From contig JBKPMR010000093.1 in assembly GCA_046732255.1 (NCBI GenBank), forward strand, positions 1 to 34,482: DNA of 34,482 nucleotides, written 5' to 3'. Source of the DNA: DATBLE01 sp046732255. GTDB taxonomy: Bacteria; Actinomycetota; Thermoleophilia; Gaiellales; Gaiellaceae. Positions 22,779 through 30,086 of this stretch are shown here, in pieces. Under the pieces are notes generated by a model. It did no database searches, was not told the origin of the DNA, and saw only the letters and a program-made list of their open reading frames with translations. The position numbers and the translations under genes were made by a program. Numbering within the stretch: the first letter of the stretch is position 1; every line of letters starts with the position of its first letter.

Positions 22779-25241
22779 CTACGCGATCGCGGCAGCAGCC
22801 GCGTCCTCGCGCGGCAGCCGCCGGGAAACCACCTGCGAGACGCCGTCGCCGCCCATCGTGACGCCGTAGAGCATGTCGGCCGCCTCCATCGTCCGCTTCT
22901 GGTGCGTGACGACGATGAATTGCGCGCGGTCGGCGAACTGACGGAGGAGCGCGCAGAAACGGCCGATGTTCGTGTCGTCGAGCGCCGCCTCGACCTCGTC
23001 GAGCAGGTAGAAGGGACACGGCCGCGCGAGGAACAGTGCGAACAGGAAGGAGATCGCGCCGAGCGCTTTCTCGCCGCCGGAGAGGAGCGACAGCCGCGTC
23101 ACGCGCTTCCCGGCGGGTGAAAGCTCGACTTCGATTCCCGCCTCGCCCCCGTCGTCCTCCGGCTCGGTGAGCCGAAGCCGACCGTGGCCGCCCGGGAAGA
23201 GCGTCGAGGCGACCTCGGCGAAGTTCCGCTGCACCGTCTCGAAGGTCTCGGCGAAGCGGCGGTCGACCGTCTCGGTGAGCTCGTCGCGAAGCCTCCCGAG
23301 CTCCTCCAGGGACCGTTCGAGGTCCTCGCGCTGCGTCCGGAGCTCGGCCAGCCGTGCCTTCTCCGTCTCGTACTCCTCCTTCGCGAACGGGTTGACACCG
23401 CCCAGCTGCTCCCGCCGGCGCTCCAGGCGTTCCAGCTTCTCGGCCAGGTCGACCCGTTCTCCTTCAGCCGGCTCTGCACCGGCGTGCTCGAAGCGGCGCT
23501 GGGCCTCCCCCCGCTCAGCCTCGAGCCGGGCAAGCTCGACGTCGACGGAGGAGGCGCGCTCGGAAGCGGCCGCGTGCTCGCGGCGGAGCTCGACCTCGCG
23601 CCCGCCGAGGGTCCGCAGCTGGGCGGCGAGGTCGCCCGCGCGCGCCGAGCTCTGCTCGGCGCGCGCCAGCTCTGGCGCTTCCAGAGCGCGGATGCGGTCC
23701 AGAACCGACGTGATGCAGGCCACGGCCTTCTCGGCGGCACCCAAGAGCCCGGCGTCAGGCAACCGCGGCACCGTCCGCGTCGCCTGTTCAGCCAGCGCAG
23801 ACGCCTCCTCCAGGAGGCGTCTGCGCGTGTTCTCGAGCTCGAGGAGGACCGCCTCCGCCGTATCGCCGGTGAACGTGAGGACCCCGCGCGCAGGATCGTA
23901 GTGGTGGCCCTCCGGAGTGACTGCGGGCCGCGTGACCGCCAGCAGGTCTTGGCGGGCCACGACGTCGAAGCCGTCGAGGGGGTCGAAGCTGTTCGGGCGA
24001 ACGAGCACGGTCAAGTTGCCGAGCCCGCGCCCGCGGGCGTGCTCGAGCAGGCGCAGCCCCTCCTCCGGCGTCCCGGCAACGAGCGCCGCGCCGACGGCGG
24101 CGGCGACCGCGCGCTCACGACCTTCCGGAACCTCGACGAGCGCGATCGCCAGAGGTGCACCCTCCTCGGCCAGAGCGCGGGCGGCTGGCGGGAGGCCTTC
24201 GCGCTCCGCGATCGCCCGTTCGAGCGCCGCCGCCCGCGTGCGTGCCACCTGCGCGCGCTCCAGCAAACCCGCGTCGACGACCGGGGACGGCTCGCGCAGA
24301 CGCTCGAGCAGTGACTCGGCCGCCTCGCGACGGAGCTCGAGACGCTCGGCTCCGCTTCGCAGCCGGTACAGCGTCCCCGCGATCCCTTCGCGGCCGCCGG
24401 CCGCCTCGGCGAGCGCCTCCTCGGCGCGACCGCGCTCGGCGAGCACCTCGTCGAGGGCCCGCTCGGCGGCCTGCTTCTCGTGCGCGAAGCCGCGCCGGCG
24501 GCCCTCAGCAGAGGCGATCTGGGCGGAGAGCGATGCGATGTCGAGCGCCGCCACCCCCGCCCGGAGCCCGGCGATCTCAACCGCGAGCTTCTCGGCACGC
24601 TCCGCGGCGGTCGCCTGGAGCGCGAGGGGACGCAGGCGCTTCGCCACCTCCGCCTCGACGTCGCGCGCTCGCTCGACCTGGGCGGCGACGCGCGCCAGCT
24701 TCAACTCGGCCCGATGGCGGCGCCGCTTGAACCGACCGAGGCCGGCCGCCTCCTCGACGAGCTTCCGCCGTTCCTCCGGTTTCGAGGCGAGGATCGCTTC
24801 GACCCGCCCCTGAGAGACGATCGAGCCCATTGCGGAGCCGAGGCCGACGTCGGACAGCAGCTCGACCACGTCGGTGCGGCGAACGTGTGCCCCGTTGACG
24901 AGGTACTGACCCTCCCCACCCCGGTGCAGGCGGCGGACGATCGAGACCTCGGCGACGCCGATCTCCGTCAGGGCGCCGTCCTCGTTGTCGAACAGGAGCT
25001 CGACCTCGCAGTGGTCGGCGCGACTCCGCCCGGCCGAGCCGTTGAAAAGCACGTCGTCAGGCTTTTCAGCCCGCAGCTCGCTCGGTGCGAGCGACCCTGC
25101 GGCCCAGATCAGAGCATCGGCGATGTTCGACTTGCCGGAGCCGTTCGGGCCGACGACGACGGCGACTCCCGGCTCGAGCCGGACCTCGACCGGGTCGGGG
25201 AACGACTTGAAGCCACGCAGCTTGATCGCCCGCAGGTGCAC
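22779..25241 (-). CDS. smc: SMC chromosome-condensation ATPase with short arms
   Basis: GTG 25241, 820 residues against the usual 1150-1200. The N-terminal head has MHLRAIKLRGFKSFPDPVEV and Walker A GPNGSGKSN (31-39), with GSIVSQGRVEAILASKPEER; the C-terminal head has LSGGEKALGA (from 720) and Walker B FYLLDEVEAALDD (about 744-756). Both ATPase halves are intact. A hinge-like globular region lies around 370-480 (VEVPEGRERAVAAAVGAALV). The two coiled coils (about 175-360 and 490-680) are roughly half the normal length. It shapes and segregates the chromosome with ScpA and ScpB, which are not in the window. Confidence 0.95.
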   Translation of the reverse strand: MHLRAIKLRGFKSFPDPVEVRLEPGVAVVVGPNGSGKSNIADALIWAAGSLAPSELRAEKPDDVLFNGSAGRSRADHCEVELLFDNEDGALTEIGVAEVSIVRRLHRGGEGQYLVNGAHVRRTDVVELLSDVGLGSAMGSIVSQGRVEAILASKPEERRKLVEEAAGLGRFKRRRHRAELKLARVAAQVERARDVEAEVAKRLRPLALQATAAERAEKLAVEIAGLRAGVAALDIASLSAQIASAEGRRRGFAHEKQAAERALDEVLAERGRAEEALAEAAGGREGIAGTLYRLRSGAERLELRREAAESLLERLREPSPVVDAGLLERAQVARTRAAALERAIAEREGLPPAARALAEEGAPLAIALVEVPEGRERAVAAAVGAALVAGTPEEGLRLLEHARGRGLGNLTVLVRPNSFDPLDGFDVVARQDLLAVTRPAVTPEGHHYDPARGVLTFTGDTAEAVLLELENTRRRLLEEASALAEQATRTVPRLPDAGLLGAAEKAVACITSVLDRIRALEAPELARAEQSSARAGDLAAQLRTLGGREVELRREHAAASERASSVDVELARLEAERGEAQRRFEHAGAEPAEGERVDLAEKLERLERRREQLGGVNPFAKEEYETEKARLAELRTQREDLERSLEELGRLRDELTETVDRRFAETFETVQRNFAEVASTLFPGGHGRLRLTEPEDDGGEAGIEVELSPAGKRVTRLSLLSGGEKALGAISFLFALFLARPCPFYLLDEVEAALDDTNIGRFCALLRQFADRAQFIVVTHQKRTMEAADMLYGVTMGGDGVSQVVSRRLPREDAAAAAIA

Positions 25242-25293
25242 GCCCGGCGCAGGCTAGCGATCGAAGGGGACAGACTCGGCGCGCCGGCCGTGC

Positions 25294-25428
25294 TCAGCAG
25301 TCGCCGGTGCAGCTGTTGCGTTCGCTCCATTGGCGAAACGCCTCGCCCGCGGCGGACACCCCCCCGAGCAGGGACAGCAACCCGAAGCTCAGGGCGTAGA
25401 CGACGCCGATCGCGATCCACTGAAGCAT
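25294..25428 (-). CDS. 44-residue single-span membrane peptide
   Basis: ATG 25428 has GGGAGG three bases upstream, one of the best ribosome sites in the window. The product starts LQWIAIGVVYALSFGLLSLL, a membrane helix, followed by GGVSAAGEAFRQWSERN and a C-terminal SCTGDC with two cysteines. It lies between rnc and smc on the same strand, in a gap that would otherwise be 268 bp. Family unknown; the cysteines could bind metal or form a disulphide. Confidence 0.65.
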   Translation of the reverse strand: MLQWIAIGVVYALSFGLLSLLGGVSAAGEAFRQWSERNSCTGDC

Positions 25429-25486
25429 GTTCCTCCCTTGGCCGGGAACCTCTGAACACACAGTGCCAGCAGCGCGCGGTGGAGCT

Positions 25487-25505
25487 GGTGGCCCTTCGAG
25501 CCACC
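25487..25505 (-). terminator. Hairpin after rnc
   Basis: GGTGGC-N7-GCCACC, a perfect 6-bp stem starting 5 bp past the rnc stop, with no T run. It may mark partial termination or mRNA processing between rnc and the small membrane peptide gene. Confidence 0.35.
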
Positions 25506-25509
25506 CCGG

Positions 25510-26172
25510 CTATACCGGCGAATCGGGACCGACCCGATCCAGCGCCTCGCGCGCCGCCTCTTGCTCCGCCTCCTTTTTCGTGCGGCCGGTGCCGACGCCG
25601 GACTGGACGCCGTCGATGACCGCGGCACACGTGAACCGGCGGTCGTGGGCCGGACCTTCCGCATCGACAACCGAGTAGACGACCTGCTGCCGCCGCCGCG
25701 CGAGCAGTTCCTGAAGCTCGGTCTTGTAGTCGACGTGCTGCTCGGCCGCGTACTCGATCTGGTCGGAGAAGGCGGCGACGATCGCCGGCTCGACCGCCTC
25801 GAAGCCCCACTCGAGGAAGGCGGCGGCGAGTGCCGCCTCGAGCAGTGCGGCGAGAACGTTTCGGTTCGCCACCAGCCGCGCGAGCTCCTCGTTGGGCAGC
25901 GAGTCGTCGCCGCGGCTCGCGAGCATCGGGCCCAGGTCGAGCTCCCTGGCAACCTGCGCGCAGCTCTGGCGCGAGACGACGTGCGAGCGGATCTTCGCCA
26001 GTCGCCCTTCCGAGAAGTCGGGGTAGCGGTCGTAGAGCGCCTGCGCGACCGCTAGCTCGAGCACGCTGTCGCCGAGAAACTCGAGCCGCTCGTAGGATGA
26101 GGCTCGGTCGGCGGCCCAGGAGGCGTGCGTGAAGACGTGCTCCAGCCTCGCCGCCGGCAGCGCGTCGATCAG
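25510..26172 (-). CDS. rnc: Ribonuclease III, probable CTG start
   Basis: About 220 residues, a normal length. The signature SYERLEFLGDSVLELAVAQA contains the catalytic acidic residues; the second conserved stretch is around LAALLEAALAAAFLEWGFEA, and the double-stranded RNA-binding domain runs from DYKTELQELLARRR to RTKKEAEQEAAREAL. The first ATG, GTG or TTG in frame is GTG 26064, which lies inside the catalytic signature and would inactivate the protein. Upstream, the open frame back to a TGA within acpP has none. CTG 26172 gives IDALPAARLEHVFTHASW, as the family begins. Alternatively one C is missing from the run near 26184 and GTG about 26207 is the start. Confidence 0.9.
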   Translation of the reverse strand: MIDALPAARLEHVFTHASWAADRASSYERLEFLGDSVLELAVAQALYDRYPDFSEGRLAKIRSHVVSRQSCAQVARELDLGPMLASRGDDSLPNEELARLVANRNVLAALLEAALAAAFLEWGFEAVEPAIVAAFSDQIEYAAEQHVDYKTELQELLARRRQQVVYSVVDAEGPAHDRRFTCAAVIDGVQSGVGTGRTKKEAEQEAAREALDRVGPDSPV

Positions 26173-26215
26173 CTTGCGTAGGGGAGCGGGACCAGAGACG
26201 GCCCCTGCACCCGCC

Positions 26216-26461
26216 CTACTGGTGCGAGAAGACGTAGTCGACAGCCTGCCCGACGGTCGTGATCTTCTGAGCGTCCTCGTCCGAGATCTTGATCCCGAAC
26301 TGGTCCTCGAGCTCCATGATCAGCTCGACCAGATCCAGCGAGTCTGCGTCGAGGTCTTCTTGGAACGAAGCCTCGTCAGTGATCTGGTCCTCGTCGATCC
26401 CGAGCTGCTCGACGAGAACGGCCTTCACCTGCTCGGAGACTTCTTCTCTCGACGCTGCCAT
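26216..26461 (-). CDS. acpP: Acyl carrier protein
   Basis: An 81-residue acidic helical protein with the phosphopantetheine site DADSLDLVELIMELE, Ser41 being the attachment residue. It starts AASREEVSEQVKAVLVEQLG and ends GQAVDYVFSHQ. GAAGAGGTGAC precedes ATG 26461. It carries acyl chains in fatty acid synthesis and is the usual neighbour of plsX and rnc. Confidence 0.97.
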   Translation of the reverse strand: MAASREEVSEQVKAVLVEQLGIDEDQITDEASFQEDLDADSLDLVELIMELEDQFGIKISDEDAQKITTVGQAVDYVFSHQ

Positions 26462-26511
26462 GTCACCTCTTCTTTGGGTCGGATCGGGGTATTTGAAGCC
26501 GAAGCCGGCCG

Positions 26512-26517
26512 ATCATA
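26512..26517 (-). promoter_or_regulatory. Possible -10 element for acpP
   Basis: TATGAT on the minus strand, 50 bp upstream of the acpP start, in the only AT-rich stretch of the plsX-acpP gap. No good -35 is seen. acpP may therefore have its own promoter besides read-through from plsX. Confidence 0.3.
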
Positions 26518-26534
26518 CACATCTCGTCTGCCGA

Positions 26535-27512
26535 TCAGGCCGGTGTTTCGGCCTTGTTCGGCAACCGGGCTGCGAGGCGCCCGGTGATGTCGTGCTCGAC
26601 GCCGCGGGCGGCCAGACGAACGGCGTTCGCGATCGCCAGGCGCGAGGAGTTGCCGTGGGCGATGACGGCGAGCCCCCGCAGCCCGAGCAGGTAGGCGCCG
26701 CCGTAGGTCTCGGGATCGAGCCGCCGGCGCAGCCGCTGCGAGGCCGGGCGGATCAGCAGGCCGCCCAGCTTTCCGCGCGCCGTCGCCGTGATCTCGTCGC
26801 GAAGCCCATCCACGACCGTCCGGATCGTTCCCTCGAGCGTCTTCAGCGCCACGTTGCCGGTGAAGCCGTCGGTGACGACTACGTCGGCCGCCTTCGCCAG
26901 CAGGTCGCGGCCCTCGGTGTTGCCGCGGAAGTTGAGCTGGCTCTGGGCGAGCAGGGCGTGCGCCTCCAGGCTCAGCTGGTTGCCTTTCTCGGGCTCCTCG
27001 CCGATCGAGAGCAGGCGAACCTGCGGATTCGGGAGCGCGAGGATCTCCTCCGCAAAGATCGCTCCCATGTAGCCGAACTGGAGCAGGTGCTCGGCCCGCG
27101 CGTCGGCGTTCGCGCCGCAGTCGAGCAGCAGGGAGGGGCCGTCGCGCGCCGGGATCGGCACGGCGATCGCGGGTCGGGCGACGCCCGGGAGTCGCCGGAT
27201 CTCGAGCAGGCCGGCGGCCAGCATCGCCCCGGTATTGCCGGCGGACACGACCGCGTGGGCCGTCCCCTCCGCGAGCGCACGGCACGAGGCGACCAGGGAG
27301 CTGTCCGACTTCGCCCGGACCGCCTCCGCGGGCTTCTCGTCCATCGCGATCACCTGGTCGGCGACCACGTGCTCGAGCCCACGCGAGTCGAGGGACGCCG
27401 GGCCGAAGAGCACCGGGACGATCCCGTCCGCAGCAGCCTCGAGCGCACCCGCGACCACCTCGTCGGGGCCCCGGTCGCCGCCCATTGCGTCGACGGCAAC
27501 CCTGACGGTCAT
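26535..27512 (-). CDS. plsX: Phosphate acyltransferase PlsX
   Basis: From ATG 27512, 325 residues: VRVAVDAMGGDRGPDEVVAG at the N-terminus, VVSAGNTGAMLA, LLDCGANADARAEHLLQFG, and VVVTDGFTGNVALKTLEGT further on. PlsX converts acyl-ACP to acyl-phosphate, the donor for PlsY in phospholipid synthesis, at the cytoplasmic membrane face. It lies 5 bp after rpmF. All family hallmarks are present. Confidence 0.96.
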   Translation of the reverse strand: MTVRVAVDAMGGDRGPDEVVAGALEAAADGIVPVLFGPASLDSRGLEHVVADQVIAMDEKPAEAVRAKSDSSLVASCRALAEGTAHAVVSAGNTGAMLAAGLLEIRRLPGVARPAIAVPIPARDGPSLLLDCGANADARAEHLLQFGYMGAIFAEEILALPNPQVRLLSIGEEPEKGNQLSLEAHALLAQSQLNFRGNTEGRDLLAKAADVVVTDGFTGNVALKTLEGTIRTVVDGLRDEITATARGKLGGLLIRPASQRLRRRLDPETYGGAYLLGLRGLAVIAHGNSSRLAIANAVRLAARGVEHDITGRLAARLPNKAETPA

Positions 27513-27517
27513 GACGG

Positions 27518-27703
27518 CTACAGCTGCGTCGAGAGCGGCTCGACGTCGCGGCCCCGGTACGTCTTGCACGTGGGGCAAACGCGATGCGGCCGCTTCGGCT
27601 GCCCGCAGTTCGGGCAGACGTTGATGCGCGGCGCCTCGATGCCGTGCTGGGCGCGGCGCTTGTCGCGGCGGGACTTCGACGTTTTCCTCTTTGGGACAGC
27701 CAT
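27518..27703 (-). CDS. rpmF: Ribosomal protein bL32
   Basis: A 61-residue protein: AVPKRKTSKSRRDKRRAQHG, then two CxxC pairs, CPNC (30-33) and CPTC (43-46), so the zinc-binding form of bL32. No Shine-Dalgarno sequence precedes ATG 27703, but a TATACT lies 13 bp upstream, which would give an almost leaderless mRNA. yceD normally lies directly before rpmF; here it is 2.4 kb away. Confidence 0.96.
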   Translation of the reverse strand: MAVPKRKTSKSRRDKRRAQHGIEAPRINVCPNCGQPKRPHRVCPTCKTYRGRDVEPLSTQL

Positions 27704-27716
27704 GGGAGCGGTCGGC

Positions 27717-27722
27717 AGTATA
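27717..27722 (-). promoter_or_regulatory. Probable -10 element for rpmF
   Basis: TATACT on the minus strand, 13 bp before the rpmF ATG; no matching -35 could be picked. It would let rpmF-plsX be transcribed independently of the vapBC genes upstream. Confidence 0.4.
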
Positions 27723-27758
27723 GCCGTGTGAGCGTCGCTCGGACCGCTTTCATCCACG

Positions 27759-27778
27759 GCCGCAGGCATCGCTGCGGC
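27759..27778 (-). terminator. Hairpin after vapC
   Basis: GCCGCAG-N6-CTGCGGC, a perfect 7-bp stem about 20 bp past the vapC stop and upstream of the rpmF -10. No T run follows. It would separate the inserted genes from rpmF. Confidence 0.4.
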
Positions 27779-27799
27779 GCAGGATCCGACCCTTATCGG

Positions 27800-28231
27800 T
27801 TAGGGCCGACGCCCGGAGGAATCCGGTAGCGGCACGAGCGCGATGTTCTCGAATCGTGCGATCTCGGCAACGGATGGATCGGCCGTTGCAATGCGGTGCT
27901 GTGCCCCGGCCGCAGCGAGGAGGAAACAGTCAGCGAGGGAAAGAGGTCTCCGGCGTCGCCGGTAGTGAGTGATACGGAGGTGACCGGCCCTGAACGCGAC
28001 GATTGCATCAGGCGCGTTCACTACGAGCAGCCCAGCCGACACGAGCAGCTCGATCGTCTGTCGTACCGCCGACTCGTTTGCTCCACCGGCTCGGCAGGCG
28101 ATGTCGATCGCCTCCGCGAGGTTCGGTGAAGTAACTCTCGCGTCACGCTTCTCCAGCAGCGCCTCTACCTCGTGCCCGGCAGGCTCGTCGAGGAGGTAGG
28201 CGACGACCGCGTATGCGTCGAGGACGGTCAG
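27800..28231 (-). CDS. vapC: PIN-domain toxin VapC, CTG start
   Basis: From CTG 28231, 143 residues: TVLDAYAVVAYLLDEPAGHE, with D5; PNLAEAIDIACRAGG with E40; LSLADCFLLAAA with D101; and TADPSV with D118. These four acidic residues are the PIN-domain ribonuclease site. VapC toxins cut tRNA or rRNA and are neutralised by the antitoxin encoded just upstream. Family members begin exactly at M-T-V-L-D, where this gene has CTG ACC GTC, with AGGCGG 6 bases before. The first canonical in-frame start is GTG 28042, well inside the domain. Confidence 0.88.
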   Translation of the reverse strand: MTVLDAYAVVAYLLDEPAGHEVEALLEKRDARVTSPNLAEAIDIACRAGGANESAVRQTIELLVSAGLLVVNAPDAIVAFRAGHLRITHYRRRRRPLSLADCFLLAAAGAQHRIATADPSVAEIARFENIALVPLPDSSGRRP

Positions 28232-28250
28232 CGGCGCCGCCTGCGGTCGC

Positions 28251-28475
28251 TTACAGCATCCTCGTCCTCCCGGGCGCGTCGCCGCAGCTCGTTGCTCGAA
28301 ACGTGGATTGCTCCTTCAGCGATCCGCGCAGCGCGGCCAGCACGTCATCAGGCAGCGGTCTCACGAGGAGCGAATCGCCGCGGTCCTCGATTGCGACTCG
28401 GCGGGTCCCCCAACGGCGCCGAATCGCCGCCGGGATTGACAGCTGGCCACCCGCAGTGATTTTTGCTGTCTTCAT
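28251..28475 (-). CDS. vapB: AbrB-type antitoxin (VapB-like)
   Basis: A 74-residue protein from ATG 28475. The N-terminal swapped-hairpin DNA-binding domain is KTAKITAGGQLSIPAAIRRR, then RVAIEDRGDSLLVRPLPDDV; the C-terminal 30 residues would wrap the toxin. It lies 19 bp before vapC. AbrB-type antitoxins repress their own operon, so an operator is expected in the 22 bp to the ABC-F stop codon, which has the AT-rich CTCAATGTGGTGG. Confidence 0.85.
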   Translation of the reverse strand: MKTAKITAGGQLSIPAAIRRRWGTRRVAIEDRGDSLLVRPLPDDVLAALRGSLKEQSTFRATSCGDAPGRTRML

Positions 28476-28497
28476 GCAAGAAAACCACCACATTGAG

Positions 28498-29199
28498 TTA
28501 ACGCGGTGCTGACCCGAGCTCGAGCGTCCTCGTAATCCCGAGCCGCTCCAGGAACCGGCGGTCGTGCGAGACCAGGAGGAGTGTGCCCGTATAGGCCGCC
28601 AGCGCACGCTCCAGCTCCTCGATCGCGGGGAGGTCGAGGTGGTTGGTGGGCTCGTCGAGAACGAGGCAGTTCGCTCCGAGCGCGACCTGGACGGCGAGCT
28701 CGGCTCGGGTGCGCTCGCCCGGTGAGAGCGTCGCCACCTGTCGGAGCACGTGTTGCTCATAGACGTCGAACTTGGCCAGCAGGGTCCGAGCCGGTTCCGG
28801 CCGCATCCCGGTCTGCTGCGTGAACGCCTCGAGTAGCCGTCGATCGGCCGCGAGCAGCGAGCGCTCTTGCGCAACGGTGCCGAGCACGACGCTCGGCCCC
28901 ATCCGTCTCGTCCCCGTCACCGGCTCGAGCTCACCGAGCAAGGCGGCGAGCAGCATCGACTTGCCTGAGCCGTTCGGCCCCTCGACCGAGATCCGTTCCC
29001 CCCAGCCGACGTGGAGGTCGATCGGGCCCAGCGTGAACTGCCCGCGCTCCAGCACCGCCCGGTCGAGCACGAGGACGGTGTCGCCGGCGCGGGACTCGGG
29101 CGCGAGCCTGAGCTCCAGCGCCCACGGCTGCCACGGCTTCTCGATCCTGTGCTGCTCGAGCCGTTCCAGCCTCCGGGCGGCGGCGCGGGTCTTGGACAT
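28498..29199 (-). CDS. ABC-F protein, C-terminal half
   Basis: The second ATPase module of an ABC-F protein: ERISVEGPNGSGKSMLLAAL (Walker A), TLSPGERTRAELAVQVALG (signature) and LVLDEPTNHLDLPAIEELER, then SHDRRFLE. ATG 29199 overlaps the stop of the N-terminal half as TGATG, so it could be reinitiated as a separate chain. In the family both halves are one protein, and the linker text on either side (RTHGKGAGRRG in one frame, ALMSKTRAAARRLERLEQ in the other) joins smoothly if one G is restored near 29212. ABC-F proteins act on the ribosome, many conferring antibiotic resistance. Confidence 0.85.
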   Translation of the reverse strand: MSKTRAAARRLERLEQHRIEKPWQPWALELRLAPESRAGDTVLVLDRAVLERGQFTLGPIDLHVGWGERISVEGPNGSGKSMLLAALLGELEPVTGTRRMGPSVVLGTVAQERSLLAADRRLLEAFTQQTGMRPEPARTLLAKFDVYEQHVLRQVATLSPGERTRAELAVQVALGANCLVLDEPTNHLDLPAIEELERALAAYTGTLLLVSHDRRFLERLGITRTLELGSAPR

Positions 29200-29975
29200 C
29201 AGCGCGTGCGCCCGCGCCTACCGGCGCCCTTGCCGTGCGTGCGCGCCTCTTTCCGGCGGCCGTGGTGGAGGTCGCGGAAGCGCCGCCGCTCGGCATCCCA
29301 GCGCCCGTACGCGCGCTCGTGCTCCTGCCGGGCTCGTTCGCGGGCGGCTTCGTAGTCGCTCCAGCCGCCGGTGTACTCGAGCACCCGCTGCGTCCCGGCC
29401 TCGAGCTCGACGATGCGGCTCACCGTACGGTCGAGGAACGCCCGGTCGTGGGAGACGACCACGACGCCCGCGTCCACCGAGGCGACGAACTGCTCGAGCA
29501 GGTCGAGCCCGGCGAAGTCGAGGTCGTTCGTCGGCTCGTCCAGCAGGTACACGTCGAACCGGGCGAGCCGGATCGAGGCGACGGCGAGCCGGGCGCGCTG
29601 GCCGCCCGAGAGCGTGCCCGCAGGATGGTCGAGCGGAACGTCGAGCCCCGCGCGCGCGAGCGTCTTGGCCGCCCGCCAGTCGACCACTTCGCCGGTGCGC
29701 CGCGAGAGGTACCGCCCAACGGACTCGAAAGGATCGAGGTCGCGCTCCTGCGACAGGTAGCCGACGCGCAGCCCGGGCGGTGTTCGTGAGACGGTGCCCT
29801 CGTCGGGCTGCTCGAGCCCGGCGAGCGCTCGGAGCAGCGTCGACTTGCCACGGCCGTTCGGACCGACGACGCCGATGCGGGCGCCAGTCGAGACCGTGAG
29901 CGACACGCGCTCGAGGACGAGCGCAGGACCCTTGGCGATCGTGACCTCGGTGGCGGCGAGGGTTGCGGCTTGCAC
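29199..29975 (-). CDS. ABC-F protein, N-terminal half
   Basis: GTG 29975 with AGGAGG 8 bases upstream; 258 residues to a premature TGA. First ATPase module: TGARIGVVGPNGRGKSTLLR (Walker A), GTLSGGQRARLAVASIRLAR (signature), VYLLDEPTNDLDFAGLDLLE and VSHDRAFLDRTVSRIVELE, followed by the interdomain linker YEAARERARQEHERAYGRWD that in this family enters the ribosomal E/P site. The frame then breaks in GCGCGGGCGC. It follows yceD, with a 111-bp leader that carries a hairpin and a tiny ORF. Confidence 0.87.
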   Translation of the reverse strand: MQAATLAATEVTIAKGPALVLERVSLTVSTGARIGVVGPNGRGKSTLLRALAGLEQPDEGTVSRTPPGLRVGYLSQERDLDPFESVGRYLSRRTGEVVDWRAAKTLARAGLDVPLDHPAGTLSGGQRARLAVASIRLARFDVYLLDEPTNDLDFAGLDLLEQFVASVDAGVVVVSHDRAFLDRTVSRIVELEAGTQRVLEYTGGWSDYEAARERARQEHERAYGRWDAERRRFRDLHHGRRKEARTHGKGAGRRGRTR

Positions 29976-30003
29976 GTGACGGACCTCCTGCGGGACGGAA
30001 ACA

Positions 30004-30054
30004 GCGCAGGACACGGCCTGCGCGGGACATGGATTCCGGTCAGCGATCCGTCAT
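30004..30054 (-). promoter_or_regulatory. Possible attenuator leader of the ABC-F gene
   Basis: On the minus strand a five-codon ORF, ATG ACG GAT CGC TGA (30054-30040), is followed by GCGCAGG-N6-CCTGCGC (30023-30004) and then TGTTTCC. A perfect 7-bp GC stem before a T-containing stretch resembles a terminator. ABC-F resistance genes are often controlled by ribosome stalling on such leaders. Confidence 0.4.
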
Positions 30055-30086
30055 AGAGCGGCGTCGCCAGGACGCCGACGCGGATG

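Noticed and set aside
23184..24314. Plus-strand open frames across smc
   Set aside because: Shadows of smc; no domain, and smc is continuous on the other strand.
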